DNA of 64,000 bases from Allocoleopsis franciscana PCC 7113 (GCF_000317515.1 NC_019738.1:3312001-3376000); one strand, 5' to 3'; counted from the stretch's first letter, positions 1-8,844 are shown. A program made the numbers and translations. The notes: generated from the sequence alone by a model not told the origin.

Positions 1-470
1 TAGTGGGAGATTCCTTCGACGACACCACTAAACAGTCTTCGCGTCCTGGCATCCTCCAGGGAACCGAAGCGCAGAGAGTTGAGGACGGCAATGGGACGCG
101 CACCCATTGTAAAAATATCCCGCAGGATTCCTCCTACTCCCGTTGCTGCACCTTGGAAGGGTTCAACGGCGGAGGGGTGATTGTGTGATTCGATTTTAAA
201 CGCCAGTCTTAACCCGTCTCCTAAGTCTACAACTCCGGCATTTTCTCCGGGGCCGACTAAAATGCGATCGCCTTCTGTGGGAAACTGCTTGAGTAAGGGA
301 CGCGAGTTTTTGTAACAGCAATGCTCCGACCACATCACGCCAAACATTCCCAGTTCAGCCTTATTGGGATGACGCCCTAGCCGATGAACAATGTCTTCGT
401 ATTCTTCAGGCTTCAAGCCTTCAGCGGCAATTTCTTCGGGAGAGAATGGAGCAGAGGAGATGCTGGACAT
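1..470 (-). CDS. purL: Phosphoribosylformylglycinamidine synthase subunit PurL, 5' part only
   Basis: This is the N-terminal part (about 156 residues) of the large FGAM synthase subunit; the gene runs off the left edge of the window. The enzyme converts FGAR, glutamine-derived ammonia and ATP to FGAM in purine synthesis. From the ATG ending at 470 the reading is [13 protein letters not shown], then [15 protein letters not shown] with the conserved histidine, then [15 protein letters not shown], then the family signature [19 protein letters not shown] and a GARPIA segment. These are the hallmark PurL N-terminal motifs and the frame is open throughout. It lies 139 bases downstream of dhaK on the same strand. 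The family assignment is firm; nothing can be said about the missing C-terminal two thirds. Confidence 0.95.
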   Translation of the reverse strand, partial: MSSISSAPFSPEEIAAEGLKPEEYEDIVHRLGRHPNKAELGMFGVMWSEHCCYKNSRPLLKQFPTEGDRILVGPGENAGVVDLGDGLRLAFKIESHNHPSAVEPFQGAATGVGGILRDIFTMGARPIAVLNSLRFGSLEDARTRRLFSGVVEGISH

Positions 471-609
471 GAACACTTTGCAATGGGCGGGACAGTGCTT
501 TATTTTATCGATAATTGGGGCTGAGGAATTTTAGATTTGGGAATTGGGATGGGTTGAGGTGTTGTTTTCCCTAGCATTGGCAACGGTATCCTCTCTTTTG
601 AAATTGGAA

Positions 610-1683
610 TCACATTCCCCATCGTAAGGCAGGGGTTTTCACGGGTGCATCCCAAAATTTAATCATCTCTTCATCTAGTTTGAGTAGGGTGATTGAGCAT
701 CCTTGCATTTCTAGGGAGGTGATGTAAGGGCCAATTAAGTTTCGCACAATCTGAAGGTTATGCTTTTGGCAGACTTCTGCTAATTTGCGATAAACGATGT
801 ACAACTCAGACAGGGGAGTGCCACCCATACTATTAACAAAGGCGAGGACGGAATCACCGCTTTGCAAGGGAGGGTCTGTTAGTTCTACCTCTATCCATTG
901 TGATGTGTCTGCATCCCACTCTCGCACTGTGCGTGAGTAGTTCGTGTCTTCGATGATAGAAACTGCCAGCATCTCGGTGATTTCATCGGCTGACTTGAGA
1001 GGCATTCGTTGCCGTCCCGGTTCCCCGTGAATGCCGATACCCGCTTCCATTTCATCTTCACCCAATTCAAAGGTGGGGCTACCATTGGCCGGTACGGTGC
1101 AGGAAGTAAGTGCTATCCCCATGCTGCGTCCGTTGAGGTTAACCTTGCGGCAGAGGTTGGCAAGTTGCTGCAAGTCATATCCCTGTTCAGCCGCAGCACC
1201 ACAGATTTTTTCAGCCAGTACAGTGGTGCCCACACCCCTACGCCCTTGGGTGTAGAGGCTGTCTTTAACCGCAATATCATCATCAATCAGAATATTGGAT
1301 ATGGGGATGCCCTCAGAGTGGGCGAGTTCGGCTGCCATCTCGAAGTTCATCACGTCACCACTGTAATTTTTAACGATATTGAGGACACCAGCACCACTAT
1401 TAACCATATTGGCAGCTTCTAGCATCTGGTCAGGAGTAGGAGAGGTGAAGACTTCACCGGGACAGGCAGCATCTAACATGCCGATGCCGACAAAGCCGCC
1501 GTGCATGGGTTCATGTCCACTGCCACCACCGGAGATAAGGGCGACTTTGTTTTGAATGGGTGCGTCAGCGCGATAGATGAAGTGGGGGTCGAGGTGGACT
1601 TTGATCAGGTCGGAATGGGCGACTGCCATGCCTTGGAGACTTTCGCGTACTACGTCGTCGGGGTTGTTGATGAGTTTTTTCAT
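610..1683 (-). CDS. dhaK: Dihydroxyacetone kinase subunit DhaK
   Basis: The DhaK subunit binds dihydroxyacetone covalently as a hemiaminal on a histidine and presents it for phosphorylation by the ATP- or PEP-dependent partner DhaL. The 357 residues are a full-length DhaK: the glycine-rich [16 protein letters not shown] loop lies at 51-66, the NYSGD motif with D110 follows, and the hemiaminal histidine is H219 in [10 protein letters not shown], matching His218 of the E. coli protein. The usual start [12 protein letters not shown] is kept. No dhaL or dhaM lies beside it: the next gene downstream is purL after 139 bases, and the upstream neighbour is divergent and unrelated. A partner must be encoded elsewhere if the enzyme is active. 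The assignment is firm. Confidence 0.95.
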   Translation of the reverse strand: MKKLINNPDDVVRESLQGMAVAHSDLIKVHLDPHFIYRADAPIQNKVALISGGGSGHEPMHGGFVGIGMLDAACPGEVFTSPTPDQMLEAANMVNSGAGVLNIVKNYSGDVMNFEMAAELAHSEGIPISNILIDDDIAVKDSLYTQGRRGVGTTVLAEKICGAAAEQGYDLQQLANLCRKVNLNGRSMGIALTSCTVPANGSPTFELGEDEMEAGIGIHGEPGRQRMPLKSADEITEMLAVSIIEDTNYSRTVREWDADTSQWIEVELTDPPLQSGDSVLAFVNSMGGTPLSELYIVYRKLAEVCQKHNLQIVRNLIGPYITSLEMQGCSITLLKLDEEMIKFWDAPVKTPALRWGM

Positions 1684-1830
1684 AGCTTAATGATGAGGAT
1701 GGGGCACGGAGCGATTGCTTTCTGGCTATCCTGATAATGTGTCTTTTTCCGATGTTATGCCAGATCGTAACTTGCACTTACCCTCAACTTTGATGAAAAT
1801 CAGCGACGAGCTATTAAACAAATAGGAGTC

Positions 1831-2292
1831 ATGGATAATGGGCGAAGCCAAACGCAGAAAGCAACTAGACCCAAACTATGGGAAGGAAACCTAATTTATG
1901 AGATAGCAAAAACCTTAAACTCCTTTTTGGCCGCAAACACGATTCAAACAGCTGTTGCTGCCTTCCAGATGTTGACTTTCAAAGACATTGTGTTTGTCAA
2001 TATGCGCCCAGATGCCTTAACCGATGAAGACAAGAAGCAGTTCGGTATGAATGGTAACAACCCTATAAGGATTGAGGGTTATAAGGCTAGCGACACAAAT
2101 TTGCCAGATGTTACAGACCTCCAACATCTGATAAAAGAAGTGAATTTCAGCCAGCAACGGGTTTTGGTGATGTGGTTTCCTGACAATGTTGCGGTTCCCA
2201 ATCGCATTGACACGGATAAACCGCTCAATATGTCAATCATGGCTTTACCTGTTTCAGTCGTAAAAACTGAGTTGGCTAGGTTCAATCCTTGA
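1831..2292 (+). CDS. Hypothetical protein, 153 aa
   Basis: I do not recognise this protein. The ATG follows an AGGAG ribosome-binding site seven bases upstream, which supports the start. There is no signal peptide or membrane segment; the sequence is mixed hydrophilic, with a central region rich in Asp/Glu/Lys (residues 60-90) and a hydrophobic strand-like segment, RVLVMWFPDNVAVP, near residue 115. It stands alone, divergent from dhaK and convergent with the DNA methyltransferase 58 bases downstream. A T-run follows the stop at about 2313-2320 and could end transcription. It is probably a genuine soluble protein given the ribosome-binding site and codon use, but no function is proposed. Confidence 0.7.
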   Translation: MDNGRSQTQKATRPKLWEGNLIYEIAKTLNSFLAANTIQTAVAAFQMLTFKDIVFVNMRPDALTDEDKKQFGMNGNNPIRIEGYKASDTNLPDVTDLQHLIKEVNFSQQRVLVMWFPDNVAVPNRIDTDKPLNMSIMALPVSVVKTELARFNP

Positions 2293-2350
2293 GTACTAAC
2301 CCTCTTCTCAGGCTTTTTTTTATTACCGATTTAAGATGAATGTCACTAAC

Positions 2351-3376
2351 CTAAGATAATTCAAACTCCGTTCTTGATATCGACTCATGAGCTTGTAAAC
2401 ATGCTTTGACAGAACAAGCTACAGCATGAGCCAAGATAGGAGGAACTGCATTGCCAATCTGGTTATACTGGCTGTCTTCAGAACCCTGGAATTCAAACCA
2501 ATCGGGAAAACTCTGTAAACGAGCACCTTCACGAACCGTCAGCCTACGCCTGCGTCCATCGGGCAAACGAATCCGCAGCATATCGCCAGTCGGAGCACTC
2601 AGGTTGCGGCAAGTCACGGTTCTAGAGGGAGCATCAAGGTGCAAATCTCTGGGTTTGATACATTTGGAGGCTATCTCATATTTCTTGACATATTCATCCA
2701 TGCTGGAAGTGAGAAACTTTGAGTTAGGAGGTGCAACAAATGCGAATTCTCCGAGTGCTTCACCAGCGGTGTAAGGTGAGTTTAAATGGGTTTTTTCTGG
2801 CCATTGCCATCCTCCTTGATGAGCAACGCAAAACAGACGCTCTCTACGCTGAGGCACGCCATAATGGGCAGCATTAAGAATATTCCACTCCACGATATAG
2901 CCTAGTTCTTTTAGAGCTATGACAATCTCTTCAAAGTAGGCTTTGTTGCGAAATAGCATTCCGCGCACATTCTCAAATAAGGCTATTTTTGGGCGATAGC
3001 GGTCAACGGCATCGATAAAAATTGGGAAACCATCGCGACTATCTTGGAGTCCCAACTGGTGTCCATTGACGCTAAAAGGCTGACATGGGGGGCCTCCAAC
3101 GAGCACATCTGGTTCAGTCATTAAATTGGGGTTGCGTGTCAAAGTTAACTGATAACATGTGCCGTGCAAGTTGTGCTGATAAGTAGCGCAGGCGTCCTCT
3201 AGCATTTCATAACCAATTGTTTTAAAGCCAGCTACTTCAAAACCCAGCGCTAACCCCCCACAACCGGCAAACAGATCGATTACTAAAGGTTCAGTTGGCT
3301 CCCTTGGAGGGAGTTGGAGTTCTAGTTCTAGGAAATCCCAGTAGAGAGGTTTGTTGTTGAAGATAGCAGTTTTCAT
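2351..3376 (-). CDS. DNA (cytosine-5-)-methyltransferase
   Basis: The enzyme transfers a methyl group from S-adenosylmethionine to C5 of cytosine in a DNA target. The m5C motifs are in order: motif I IDLFAGCGGLALGFE at 33-47 (AdoMet binding), motif IV GGPPCQPFS with the catalytic cysteine C98, motif VI ENVRG at 135-139, motif VIII QRRER at 176-180, a short variable target-recognition region, and motif X GNAVPP near 310. At 341 residues it is a compact but complete enzyme. No restriction endonuclease or Vsr-type gene lies on either side, so it looks solitary. The target cannot be read from the sequence. A housekeeping role on the CGATCG core of the abundant HIP1 octamer is one possibility, by analogy with known cyanobacterial m5C enzymes. 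Confidence 0.93.
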   Translation of the reverse strand: MKTAIFNNKPLYWDFLELELQLPPREPTEPLVIDLFAGCGGLALGFEVAGFKTIGYEMLEDACATYQHNLHGTCYQLTLTRNPNLMTEPDVLVGGPPCQPFSVNGHQLGLQDSRDGFPIFIDAVDRYRPKIALFENVRGMLFRNKAYFEEIVIALKELGYIVEWNILNAAHYGVPQRRERLFCVAHQGGWQWPEKTHLNSPYTAGEALGEFAFVAPPNSKFLTSSMDEYVKKYEIASKCIKPRDLHLDAPSRTVTCRNLSAPTGDMLRIRLPDGRRRRLTVREGARLQSFPDWFEFQGSEDSQYNQIGNAVPPILAHAVACSVKACLQAHESISRTEFELS

Positions 3377-3400
3377 GGAGGTCTAGGTTTCGTGCGTTCC

Positions 3401-4060
3401 TCATTCTCCTACTACTTGGATATCTCTATACTTAAACCCCCTGACAATAAAATATAATCCTGCGCTGAGAACAGCCGCAAAAAAACACCAGACTGAAACA
3501 AACGTAACTTTGTAGAATAACTCCGATATACCAAAAGAAAGAAGAACAAACGCACCAAATAGTTTGAGCCGAAGTTCACTCGCCAACAAAAAAGGAAAAG
3601 CAGTCACGATAAGATAAAGGTATTTGTTGCCCTCATAAAAGGGTATAAAATTTAAGTCATAAAGCAAATTTCCTGAAAACTTGGCTGAATCTACTCCATG
3701 TATTAATACAAAGCCAAAAAGATAAATGCCAAATGCAAGACCAATAAAAGCTAACCCCAAGCTCATTTTTCTTTTTACAGCCTGAGTCTCCAATAAATAA
3801 ATAGCGAGAGGGCACGATATAGGCCATATCACTGTGGCAAAGAACAAAAAGTTGTATGTAACTAGAGCATTAATTGGTTTTAAAGAAGCCTGTCCTAAGG
3901 TTAACCATACCAACCCTTCAGAGAATTGCTGAATAGCAAATAATAAGGGAAATGTTCCCAATAGAAATTCCCGTCTTGAGGGAACTTGTTTAAGCGTTAT
4001 AATTCCTAATACAGATAAAGTGATTCCTGCCGTAAAACTAGCGGTTGCGGAAAAGCACAT
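3401..4060 (-). CDS. Multi-pass membrane protein of the MCFSATASF family (probably DUF6629)
   Basis: A 219-residue integral membrane protein with about seven hydrophobic spans and few charged residues. The N-terminus MCFSATASFTAG is the signature I associate with the DUF6629 family of bacterial membrane proteins; the function of that family is not known to me. The conserved Cys-2 and the small-residue start look like part of the family core rather than a cleavable signal. It lies 24 bases upstream of the methyltransferase gene on the same strand, so the two could be co-transcribed. Its base composition is more AT-rich than its neighbours, as is common for membrane proteins. The membrane topology is clear; the family name is from memory. 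Confidence 0.8.
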   Translation of the reverse strand: MCFSATASFTAGITLSVLGIITLKQVPSRREFLLGTFPLLFAIQQFSEGLVWLTLGQASLKPINALVTYNFLFFATVIWPISCPLAIYLLETQAVKRKMSLGLAFIGLAFGIYLFGFVLIHGVDSAKFSGNLLYDLNFIPFYEGNKYLYLIVTAFPFLLASELRLKLFGAFVLLSFGISELFYKVTFVSVWCFFAAVLSAGLYFIVRGFKYRDIQVVGE

Positions 4061-4177
4061 AAAAATTTCCGAGCTTCACTCTTGATATTTTGGCGTGTTT
4101 CATCATAAAACTGAATCACTTTGCACAGGCGATCGCGTGGGGTTGCATCGTACCAGTTTCAACTCAATTGCTCAAAA

Positions 4178-4555
4178 TTACCTTGACTCGGACTCAATCC
4201 ACACGGTAACCGCAGCCACAGCAACCAGCATCTCATCATTTTTATCATGAAGAGAGGGAATGGCTCGACCCTGAACCACCATTCCACCCGACTCAACGGT
4301 AAGCGTCTTTTGCCCAAAAGGGAGGACAGCTAATACTTCAGCTTCCCGCACTTGTTCCGGATAAGGGACAGCCACTTGGACTTCAACCATCATTTGATCC
4401 GGATCGCTCAAACCGGCAACTTCCCAAACACCGGGCAAGGCATTGTGTGCGATCGCATTGCGTACAGCCCTTGCGGCAGCAACAGTGGGTTCTTGTCCGT
4501 GCTGATCGACTCCCATACCCATTTCGATAATCAATCGTTTACGCGCCACAGCCAC
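4178..4555 (-). CDS. Lin0512 family protein
   Basis: A 125-residue protein matching the small Lin0512 family: the conserved pieces are LIIEMGMGVDQHGQEPT near the N-terminus, AAARAVRNAIAHNALPG at about 26-42, and a C-terminal half of alternating hydrophobic strands with VQVAVPYPEQV. Members are short single-domain proteins widespread in bacteria and have no established biochemical role. There is no signal peptide or membrane span. Just upstream on the same strand is the wreck of a protein-kinase start (4556-4712), so this gene has probably acquired or kept an independent promoter. The start at MAVARKRL is the only in-frame ATG before the family core. Confidence 0.82.
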   Translation of the reverse strand: MAVARKRLIIEMGMGVDQHGQEPTVAAARAVRNAIAHNALPGVWEVAGLSDPDQMMVEVQVAVPYPEQVREAEVLAVLPFGQKTLTVESGGMVVQGRAIPSLHDKNDEMLVAVAAVTVWIESESR

Positions 4556-4712
4556 CTCTTTTATTTTCAGCTTTTCTTCTACAGGTTAATACAACAAAGC
4601 GTTGGCTGTTAATTTCATTCCCTAGGTAGGTGACTCAACCCTCAGCACGATTGTGTCCCAATTCTCGGATAATTTGATTGCCGTAGTTGAAAAAATCGGG
4701 ATAGCTGCTCAT
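4556..4712 (-). pseudogene. Remnant of the N-terminus of a Ser/Thr protein kinase
   Basis: From the ATG at 4712 the frame reads MSSYPDFFNYGNQIIRELGH then NRAEG, stops at TGA, and continues in the same frame as VTYLGNEINSQRFVV. This resembles the start of cyanobacterial Ser/Thr kinases, where a YPDF...GYQVIRELG segment leads into a glycine-rich loop of the type NRAGGRVTYLA. The stop falls exactly where the family has Arg, as expected from a CGA to TGA change. Homology-like sequence fades about 25 codons further on, before the Lin0512 start, and no catalytic HRD or DFG motif is present. The family assignment rests on remembered consensus. Confidence 0.5.
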
Positions 4713-4860
4713 GATCATTTCTTCCCCCTTGCCAGGACTCATCCCATTTTTGATTTTGCATTTTAGATTTCGGATTTTGCCACCATCGCCAATAGGTAGT
4801 TTCAGGATTTCAAATGTAGCAACTCTCAACTTACTGGGTGTCCATTGTCAGTAGAAGGAA

Positions 4861-5244
4861 ATGGCAAAATCCAATTGTGAACACTTGCAAATTTACAAAC
4901 TTGCTGAGAGCCTCGCTGACGAAATTTGGGATATAGCTGGAAATTGGGAGCAATTCGCTAAAGATACTATCGGAAAACAAATCGTGCTTTCTGTAGATAG
5001 CATTGGTGCCAATATCGCAGAAGGTACTGAGCGGCATAATTTTGCAGACCACCAACGTTATATTAGGCAGGCGCTCAGCTCTTTGAATGAAACAAGGTAC
5101 TGGTTGCGACGAGCTTACACTCGACATCTCTTGACACGAGAACAAATCAAAAAACTCAAACCCATCGTAGATGAACTCTCTTTGAAGCTAAACACTTACC
5201 TAAAATCCATGGGAGCTGTTCCAGAACAACACGAACCCTCTTAA
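4861..5244 (+). CDS. Four-helix bundle protein (S23 / 23S rRNA-IVP family)
   Basis: A 127-residue all-helical protein of the family named after proteins encoded in 23S rRNA intervening sequences. The visible signature is the N-terminal LQIYKLAESLADEIW helix, the central SIGANIAEGTER segment (the family's most conserved piece, residues 53-64), then RYIRQALSSLNETRYWL and a charged C-terminal helix. Members form pentameric helical bundles and are proposed to bind nucleic acid; no enzymatic role is known. It is a free-standing gene here, not inside an rRNA operon. It converges with the small gene ending at 5258, 13 bases away. The start follows a GTAGAAGGAA sequence that can serve as a ribosome-binding site. 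Confidence 0.88.
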   Translation: MAKSNCEHLQIYKLAESLADEIWDIAGNWEQFAKDTIGKQIVLSVDSIGANIAEGTERHNFADHQRYIRQALSSLNETRYWLRRAYTRHLLTREQIKKLKPIVDELSLKLNTYLKSMGAVPEQHEPS

Positions 5245-5257
5245 GTACTCACTGGTT

Positions 5258-5590
5258 TTATGGCTTGCTCACATCTTGAGGAAGATGACGGCTAATCCAA
5301 TCAGCATTTTCTCGGAGTACATGATAAATACTGCCGCGAATCAAAGTTTCTAGACGCACTCGCTCCTCTAAGGAATGATGAATAGAATCCATGGTACTGT
5401 CTGAGGCTTTTTTCCCCTCGATAACGCTATCGCGACTGGGCAGATTCTTAAGGACTTGAGCAATCAGCTTTTTCCGTAATTCCTGCATCGAAAATGCTAC
5501 TTGATAGGGGTGTTGAGGATACTCTTCCAGAATAGATTCAATTTTGTTAATCACAAATCGCAATGTTGACTGGCTAATTTCCTGAGACAT
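5258..5590 (-). CDS. Hypothetical protein, 110 aa
   Basis: A small soluble, mostly helical protein that I do not recognise. I place the start at the ATG giving MSQEISQST rather than the TTG four codons earlier, because GAGGTG lies a few bases ahead of this ATG. Visible features are a helical N-terminal half (FVINKIESILEEYP), a Lys/Ser-rich middle, and a C-terminal helical part containing RLETLIRGSIYHVL. No membrane span, cysteine cluster or known motif is seen. It converges with the four-helix-bundle gene. A 1.1-kb gene-poor stretch lies upstream. Probably real on the strength of the ribosome-binding site. Confidence 0.65.
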   Translation of the reverse strand: MSQEISQSTLRFVINKIESILEEYPQHPYQVAFSMQELRKKLIAQVLKNLPSRDSVIEGKKASDSTMDSIHHSLEERVRLETLIRGSIYHVLRENADWISRHLPQDVSKP

Positions 5591-5970
5591 TATGCACCTC
5601 AATATAAGTGAAATCGTTTTTGATATCAGAATACCTAATCCTTCTTCTGTTTAAATAGTTTAATCCCAACAAACCACTGACAAAAGGAATATTTCTGGAA
5701 AAATATTGGGAGTAGCCCTCTAGGGCGCGATTGATTCTTCCCACACCTCAATAAAATATGCCCTTGAGTACATGCCAAAAAGTCCACAGGAATCAATTCA
5801 TGACTAACTCGCTCAAGATAAACGATGAGGGGGCATCTACAATTTTGCACAATAGTGTTTTTGTGGATGAGTTGTGGTGACTGGTGCCCAGAACCCCTCT
5901 CCTTTTAGGCAATCACCTGAATTGAAGGAACAATCATCAATCGATGCCTGTAACAGCTTCTTGAATTGAA

Positions 5971-6048
5971 CTATAGTCCTTCTCGATTGGATGCGGTACA
6001 CCCCTAGGGTGCATCGTCGTGCGCCCCAACAATCTGGTGTCTCATACG
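5971..6048. repeat. Dispersed repeat, copy 1 (partner near 10079)
   Basis: The segment aligns with 10079-10145: both begin with a CTATAG-like or ATATAG-like start followed by a CCTTCT block, then an ATTGGATGC block, then GTACA and a palindrome-like run rich in GCGC. About three quarters of the positions agree over roughly 70 bases. Both copies are intergenic and in the same orientation. Neither encodes a protein. This is probably a short non-autonomous repeat of the host genome. Confidence 0.5.
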
Positions 6049-6337
6049 CCATGAAAAACCTCTATGTCTAACTCTATAATCCTAAATATGCCAGTTAATA
6101 TGTATCGATAGTTTTAGTAAGAATTGGCTTGCTTGGTTACGTTTGCAAGACTTTTTAATTTTATCAAAGATGATAAGCAGTCTAACTCTTCCCAGAAATA
6201 GAATTTCAATGAACGGTTAAGAAAGGGTTGTAAAAAATTAATTTTGGAGAATATAAACATTATCTTAAGGGGCATATTTACTCAAATAAATTCTTTGTAC
6301 AAATTTAAAAATGTTAATCGCATAGGCTCAAGTTGAG

Positions 6338-6511
6338 TCACTTCAAGAGTTGCTCAATCTGACCTTTGAAGCCTTTAGCAAGTGAGCAAAGCACTGCATC
6401 GACTCGCCAGGGAGCGCGATCCCCATCCGTAAAGACAGTTAGCTGATGAGTGCTGTATGCCTCAATGCCAAAGACATCGACTGAGTGAAAAATCAATTTT
6501 TTATCCTTGGT
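6338..6511 (-). pseudogene. Short protein-like remnant of unknown family
   Basis: Between an upstream TAA (512-514 of the 6000s) and a TGA at 6338 the minus strand reads coherently: KDKKLIFHSVDVFGIEAYS, then THQLTVFTDGDRAPWRVDAV, then a C-terminal AKGFKGQIEQLLK. Composition, codon choice and the amphipathic end look like the C-terminus of a real protein. There is no ATG and no ribosome-binding site, and the upstream sequence is closed by a stop, so if it was coding it is a fragment. I do not recognise the family. Confidence 0.35.
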
Positions 6512-6718
6512 TTAATGGCTGGTATGGTAACACAGCCACTGCCACCTAATATTGATTTGAAGCATTTTTTTTATCTTCAAAACCCAGTCACTCAGAGCCT
6601 TCTAGGATTTATGTAGGTCCTGGGATCACTCCAGGGACGGATCTTTTGATCCCGCTTCTCTGTATACTGTATGACGGTTGATTAGTCTGAGTATACTTAT
6701 CTCAAGATATTACAGCTC

Positions 6719-8044
6719 ATGCAGTTTTTCGGACTTGTTTGGGTGACTTCCTGGGTCAGCTATATCCTTACCTCCAGCCAAGGTTTATTCAAAGTACCTA
6801 ATTACTTTGTCAGTGCTTTTCCTGCCAACCTTTTTTCAGTGGTCAACAGCCCAACTGAATTACCCACTCCTCTGGTTTCGACACCCCTTTACTCAAAAAT
6901 CTGGTCTTCTAAATCCCCGGTTGCCACTTTCCCTAACCTAGGCTTCCACATGGGTGCAGGCAGTTCTCAATTTCGACCCCAGCCCACCCAAACGTCCGTT
7001 CGTCCTCCAGTCCAACTCAATTTGCTACAAAACACGTTCTGCCATCCCCAGCCAGAGTCAGAAAACGACTTCCTGCGAATGGCACCCCTCTCCTCTGCAT
7101 CCGTTTCTTGGGAGGAAACGTCTCCCCGTGAGAGTTCAAAAGCGACGTTCCCTCAGCAGATTTTTCAGGTTATACAGAATTTGTTGCCTTGGCGTCAGCG
7201 CCGCGAACCCGTCAAAACTCTCGCGTCATCGGTTGTAGTTGTTAGTACTCACTCGTCGGAACCGATCGCGGACAAGCACCAGGGGGAGGGACAGCGTGTC
7301 AAGCGAGGCTTTTGGCGGTATTCACAACTTCTCACCAATAGAGCGTTTGCAGCGTCTTCTAAACCGGAGCCAGAGAAGTTTCAAGTTTGGCTCAAGGAGC
7401 GCTTAATTGCGGAATTTCCCAGCCAGAAGCCAGCAGAACTCATGGCTGATCGTCTCAAGCAATTTTTGTCCAACCCCTCTGATCCTTATTTGAATGCTTC
7501 ACCCGTTCTACCCGCCGTCTGGGAAGGACAACCCGCTCTCAAGGTCGGCGATCGCCTGTTGTTTAAAATGGATGATGCCTTAGCCGCAGATTTAAACCGC
7601 AATCCACAACTGCTGGTGATTGAATGGGCGAACAATCTCCGCATGGCTTTGGGAAAAGTGTCTTTGAAACTGGCAGATGCCCAAAAGCAGATGTACAACT
7701 TGGTAGAAACGCCAAGGATGTTTAAGGGCAACGCTTCTTGGTACGGTGGTTATTTTCATGGACGCTTGACGGCGACAGGAGAAACTTATAGTCAGCATGA
7801 ACTGACAGCCGCTCATCCCTCGTTGCCCTTTGATACCTATCTAAAGGTGAAAAACCTGAACAATGGCGCGTCTGTTATTGTCCGAATTAATGATCGCGGC
7901 CCCTATATCTCTAATAGACATCTGGATTTATCGCGGGAGGCGGCTCGTTGCATTGATAGTGAGAAGGTGGGTGTTGTACCTTTTGAAGCTGTGATTATGC
8001 AACCAACCTCAGTTCAAGCCAATGAGTACCTGACTAAGAATTAG
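6719..8044 (+). CDS. RlpA-like double-psi beta-barrel protein (septal ring lytic transglycosylase family)
   Basis: RlpA proteins cleave or bind peptidoglycan, in studied species glycan strands stripped of stem peptides. Here a 441-residue protein carries the RlpA double-psi beta-barrel at its C-terminus, about residues 336-425: GNASWYGGYFHGRLTATGE, then HELTAAHPSLPF, then VRINDRGPY and HLDLSREAA. The conserved Glu, His and Asp of the family active site are all present. The first 30 residues are hydrophobic and may act as an export signal; residues 40-300 are Pro/Ser-rich with a basic patch and no recognised domain. It is a single transcription unit by spacing. The barrel assignment is firm; catalytic activity is inferred. 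Confidence 0.87.
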   Translation: MQFFGLVWVTSWVSYILTSSQGLFKVPNYFVSAFPANLFSVVNSPTELPTPLVSTPLYSKIWSSKSPVATFPNLGFHMGAGSSQFRPQPTQTSVRPPVQLNLLQNTFCHPQPESENDFLRMAPLSSASVSWEETSPRESSKATFPQQIFQVIQNLLPWRQRREPVKTLASSVVVVSTHSSEPIADKHQGEGQRVKRGFWRYSQLLTNRAFAASSKPEPEKFQVWLKERLIAEFPSQKPAELMADRLKQFLSNPSDPYLNASPVLPAVWEGQPALKVGDRLLFKMDDALAADLNRNPQLLVIEWANNLRMALGKVSLKLADAQKQMYNLVETPRMFKGNASWYGGYFHGRLTATGETYSQHELTAAHPSLPFDTYLKVKNLNNGASVIVRINDRGPYISNRHLDLSREAARCIDSEKVGVVPFEAVIMQPTSVQANEYLTKN

Positions 8045-8166
8045 GAACGCGAGAAGGGGAGCAGCAACTCCATCTGTAGGAAACATTGAATCGAACTATC
8101 TGAGCCTAAAATTTACGGATATGCTTGAGATTCGGTTTTGTCTGTTGCGTCCCTAACGACTTAATT

Positions 8167-8844
8167 ATGACCTTGATTCTCACGAATGACGACGGCATAG
8201 ATGCTCCCGGCATTCGGGCGCTTCTGAATGCAGTAGATGGCAAAGGCGTGATTGTGGCTCCCAAAGACCATCAATCAGGCTGTGGTCATCAAGTTACCAC
8301 GACTCGACCCATTCACGTCCATCGCCGTTCTGATACCGAGTATGCGGTTGGTAGTACCCCAGCCGACTGTATTCGCCTAGCTCTTTCACATCTTTGCGAA
8401 AATGTCAAGTGGGTACTCTCAGGTATCAACGCTGGTGGCAACTTAGGGATGGATGTTTATATCTCCGGAACTGTAGCCGCCGTGCGAGAAGCTGCCATGC
8501 AAGGCATCCCCGGTATCGCCGTTTCCCACTATCGCAAAGGGAAAGTCAATGTGGATTGGGACGTGGCAGCGCGATGGACAGCGAAGGTTTTAGACGAGTT
8601 ATTCAACCATCCCCTGGAACCGGGATGCTTCTGGAATGTCAACTTGCCGCACCTGCTACCGGGAGAACCCGACCCAGAGGTGGTATTTTGTACACCCTGT
8701 ACGCAACCGTTGCCAGTCAAGTATCGAGTCGAGGGAGATTCCTATTACTACATCGGGGAATATGCCAAGCGTGGACGTACTCCGGGAAGCGACGTTGATG
8801 TCTGCTTTTCAGGTAAAATCGCCGTGACGATGCTACGACTCTAA
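8167..8844 (+). CDS. surE: 5'/3'-nucleotidase SurE
   Basis: SurE dephosphorylates nucleoside 5'- and 3'-monophosphates with a divalent metal. I take the ATG at 8167, giving MTLILTNDDGIDAPG, because the family always begins with this strand and metal-binding pair. Motifs: D8 and D9, S37 in the DHQSGCGH loop, GSTPADCIR, and SGINAGGNLG with N92, the same residue numbers as the metal ligands in characterised SurE proteins. At 225 residues it is shorter than the roughly 250-residue E. coli form and lacks part of the C-terminal swapping arm. It stands alone between the RlpA-like gene and a CSP41-like gene. Confidence 0.94.
   Translation: MTLILTNDDGIDAPGIRALLNAVDGKGVIVAPKDHQSGCGHQVTTTRPIHVHRRSDTEYAVGSTPADCIRLALSHLCENVKWVLSGINAGGNLGMDVYISGTVAAVREAAMQGIPGIAVSHYRKGKVNVDWDVAARWTAKVLDELFNHPLEPGCFWNVNLPHLLPGEPDPEVVFCTPCTQPLPVKYRVEGDSYYYIGEYAKRGRTPGSDVDVCFSGKIAVTMLRL

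Larger units (their letters stand above)
5603..6718. other. Gene-poor stretch with repeat and coding remnant
   Basis: This 1.1-kb interval has no gene I can support. It holds one copy of a dispersed repeat (5971-6048), a short coherent reading frame on the minus strand without a recognised family (6338-6511), and otherwise AT-rich sequence. Two minus-strand frames of about 70 codons (5635-5850 and 5837-6052) begin without a ribosome-binding site and match nothing I know. The last 100 bases before the RlpA-like gene contain two GTATAC sequences and are the likely promoter region for that gene. Confidence 0.5.

Noticed and set aside
5635-6052. Two overlapping minus-strand frames of about 70 codons
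   Set aside because: No ribosome-binding site, one begins with GTG in an unlikely context, and part overlaps a dispersed repeat. No family recognised.
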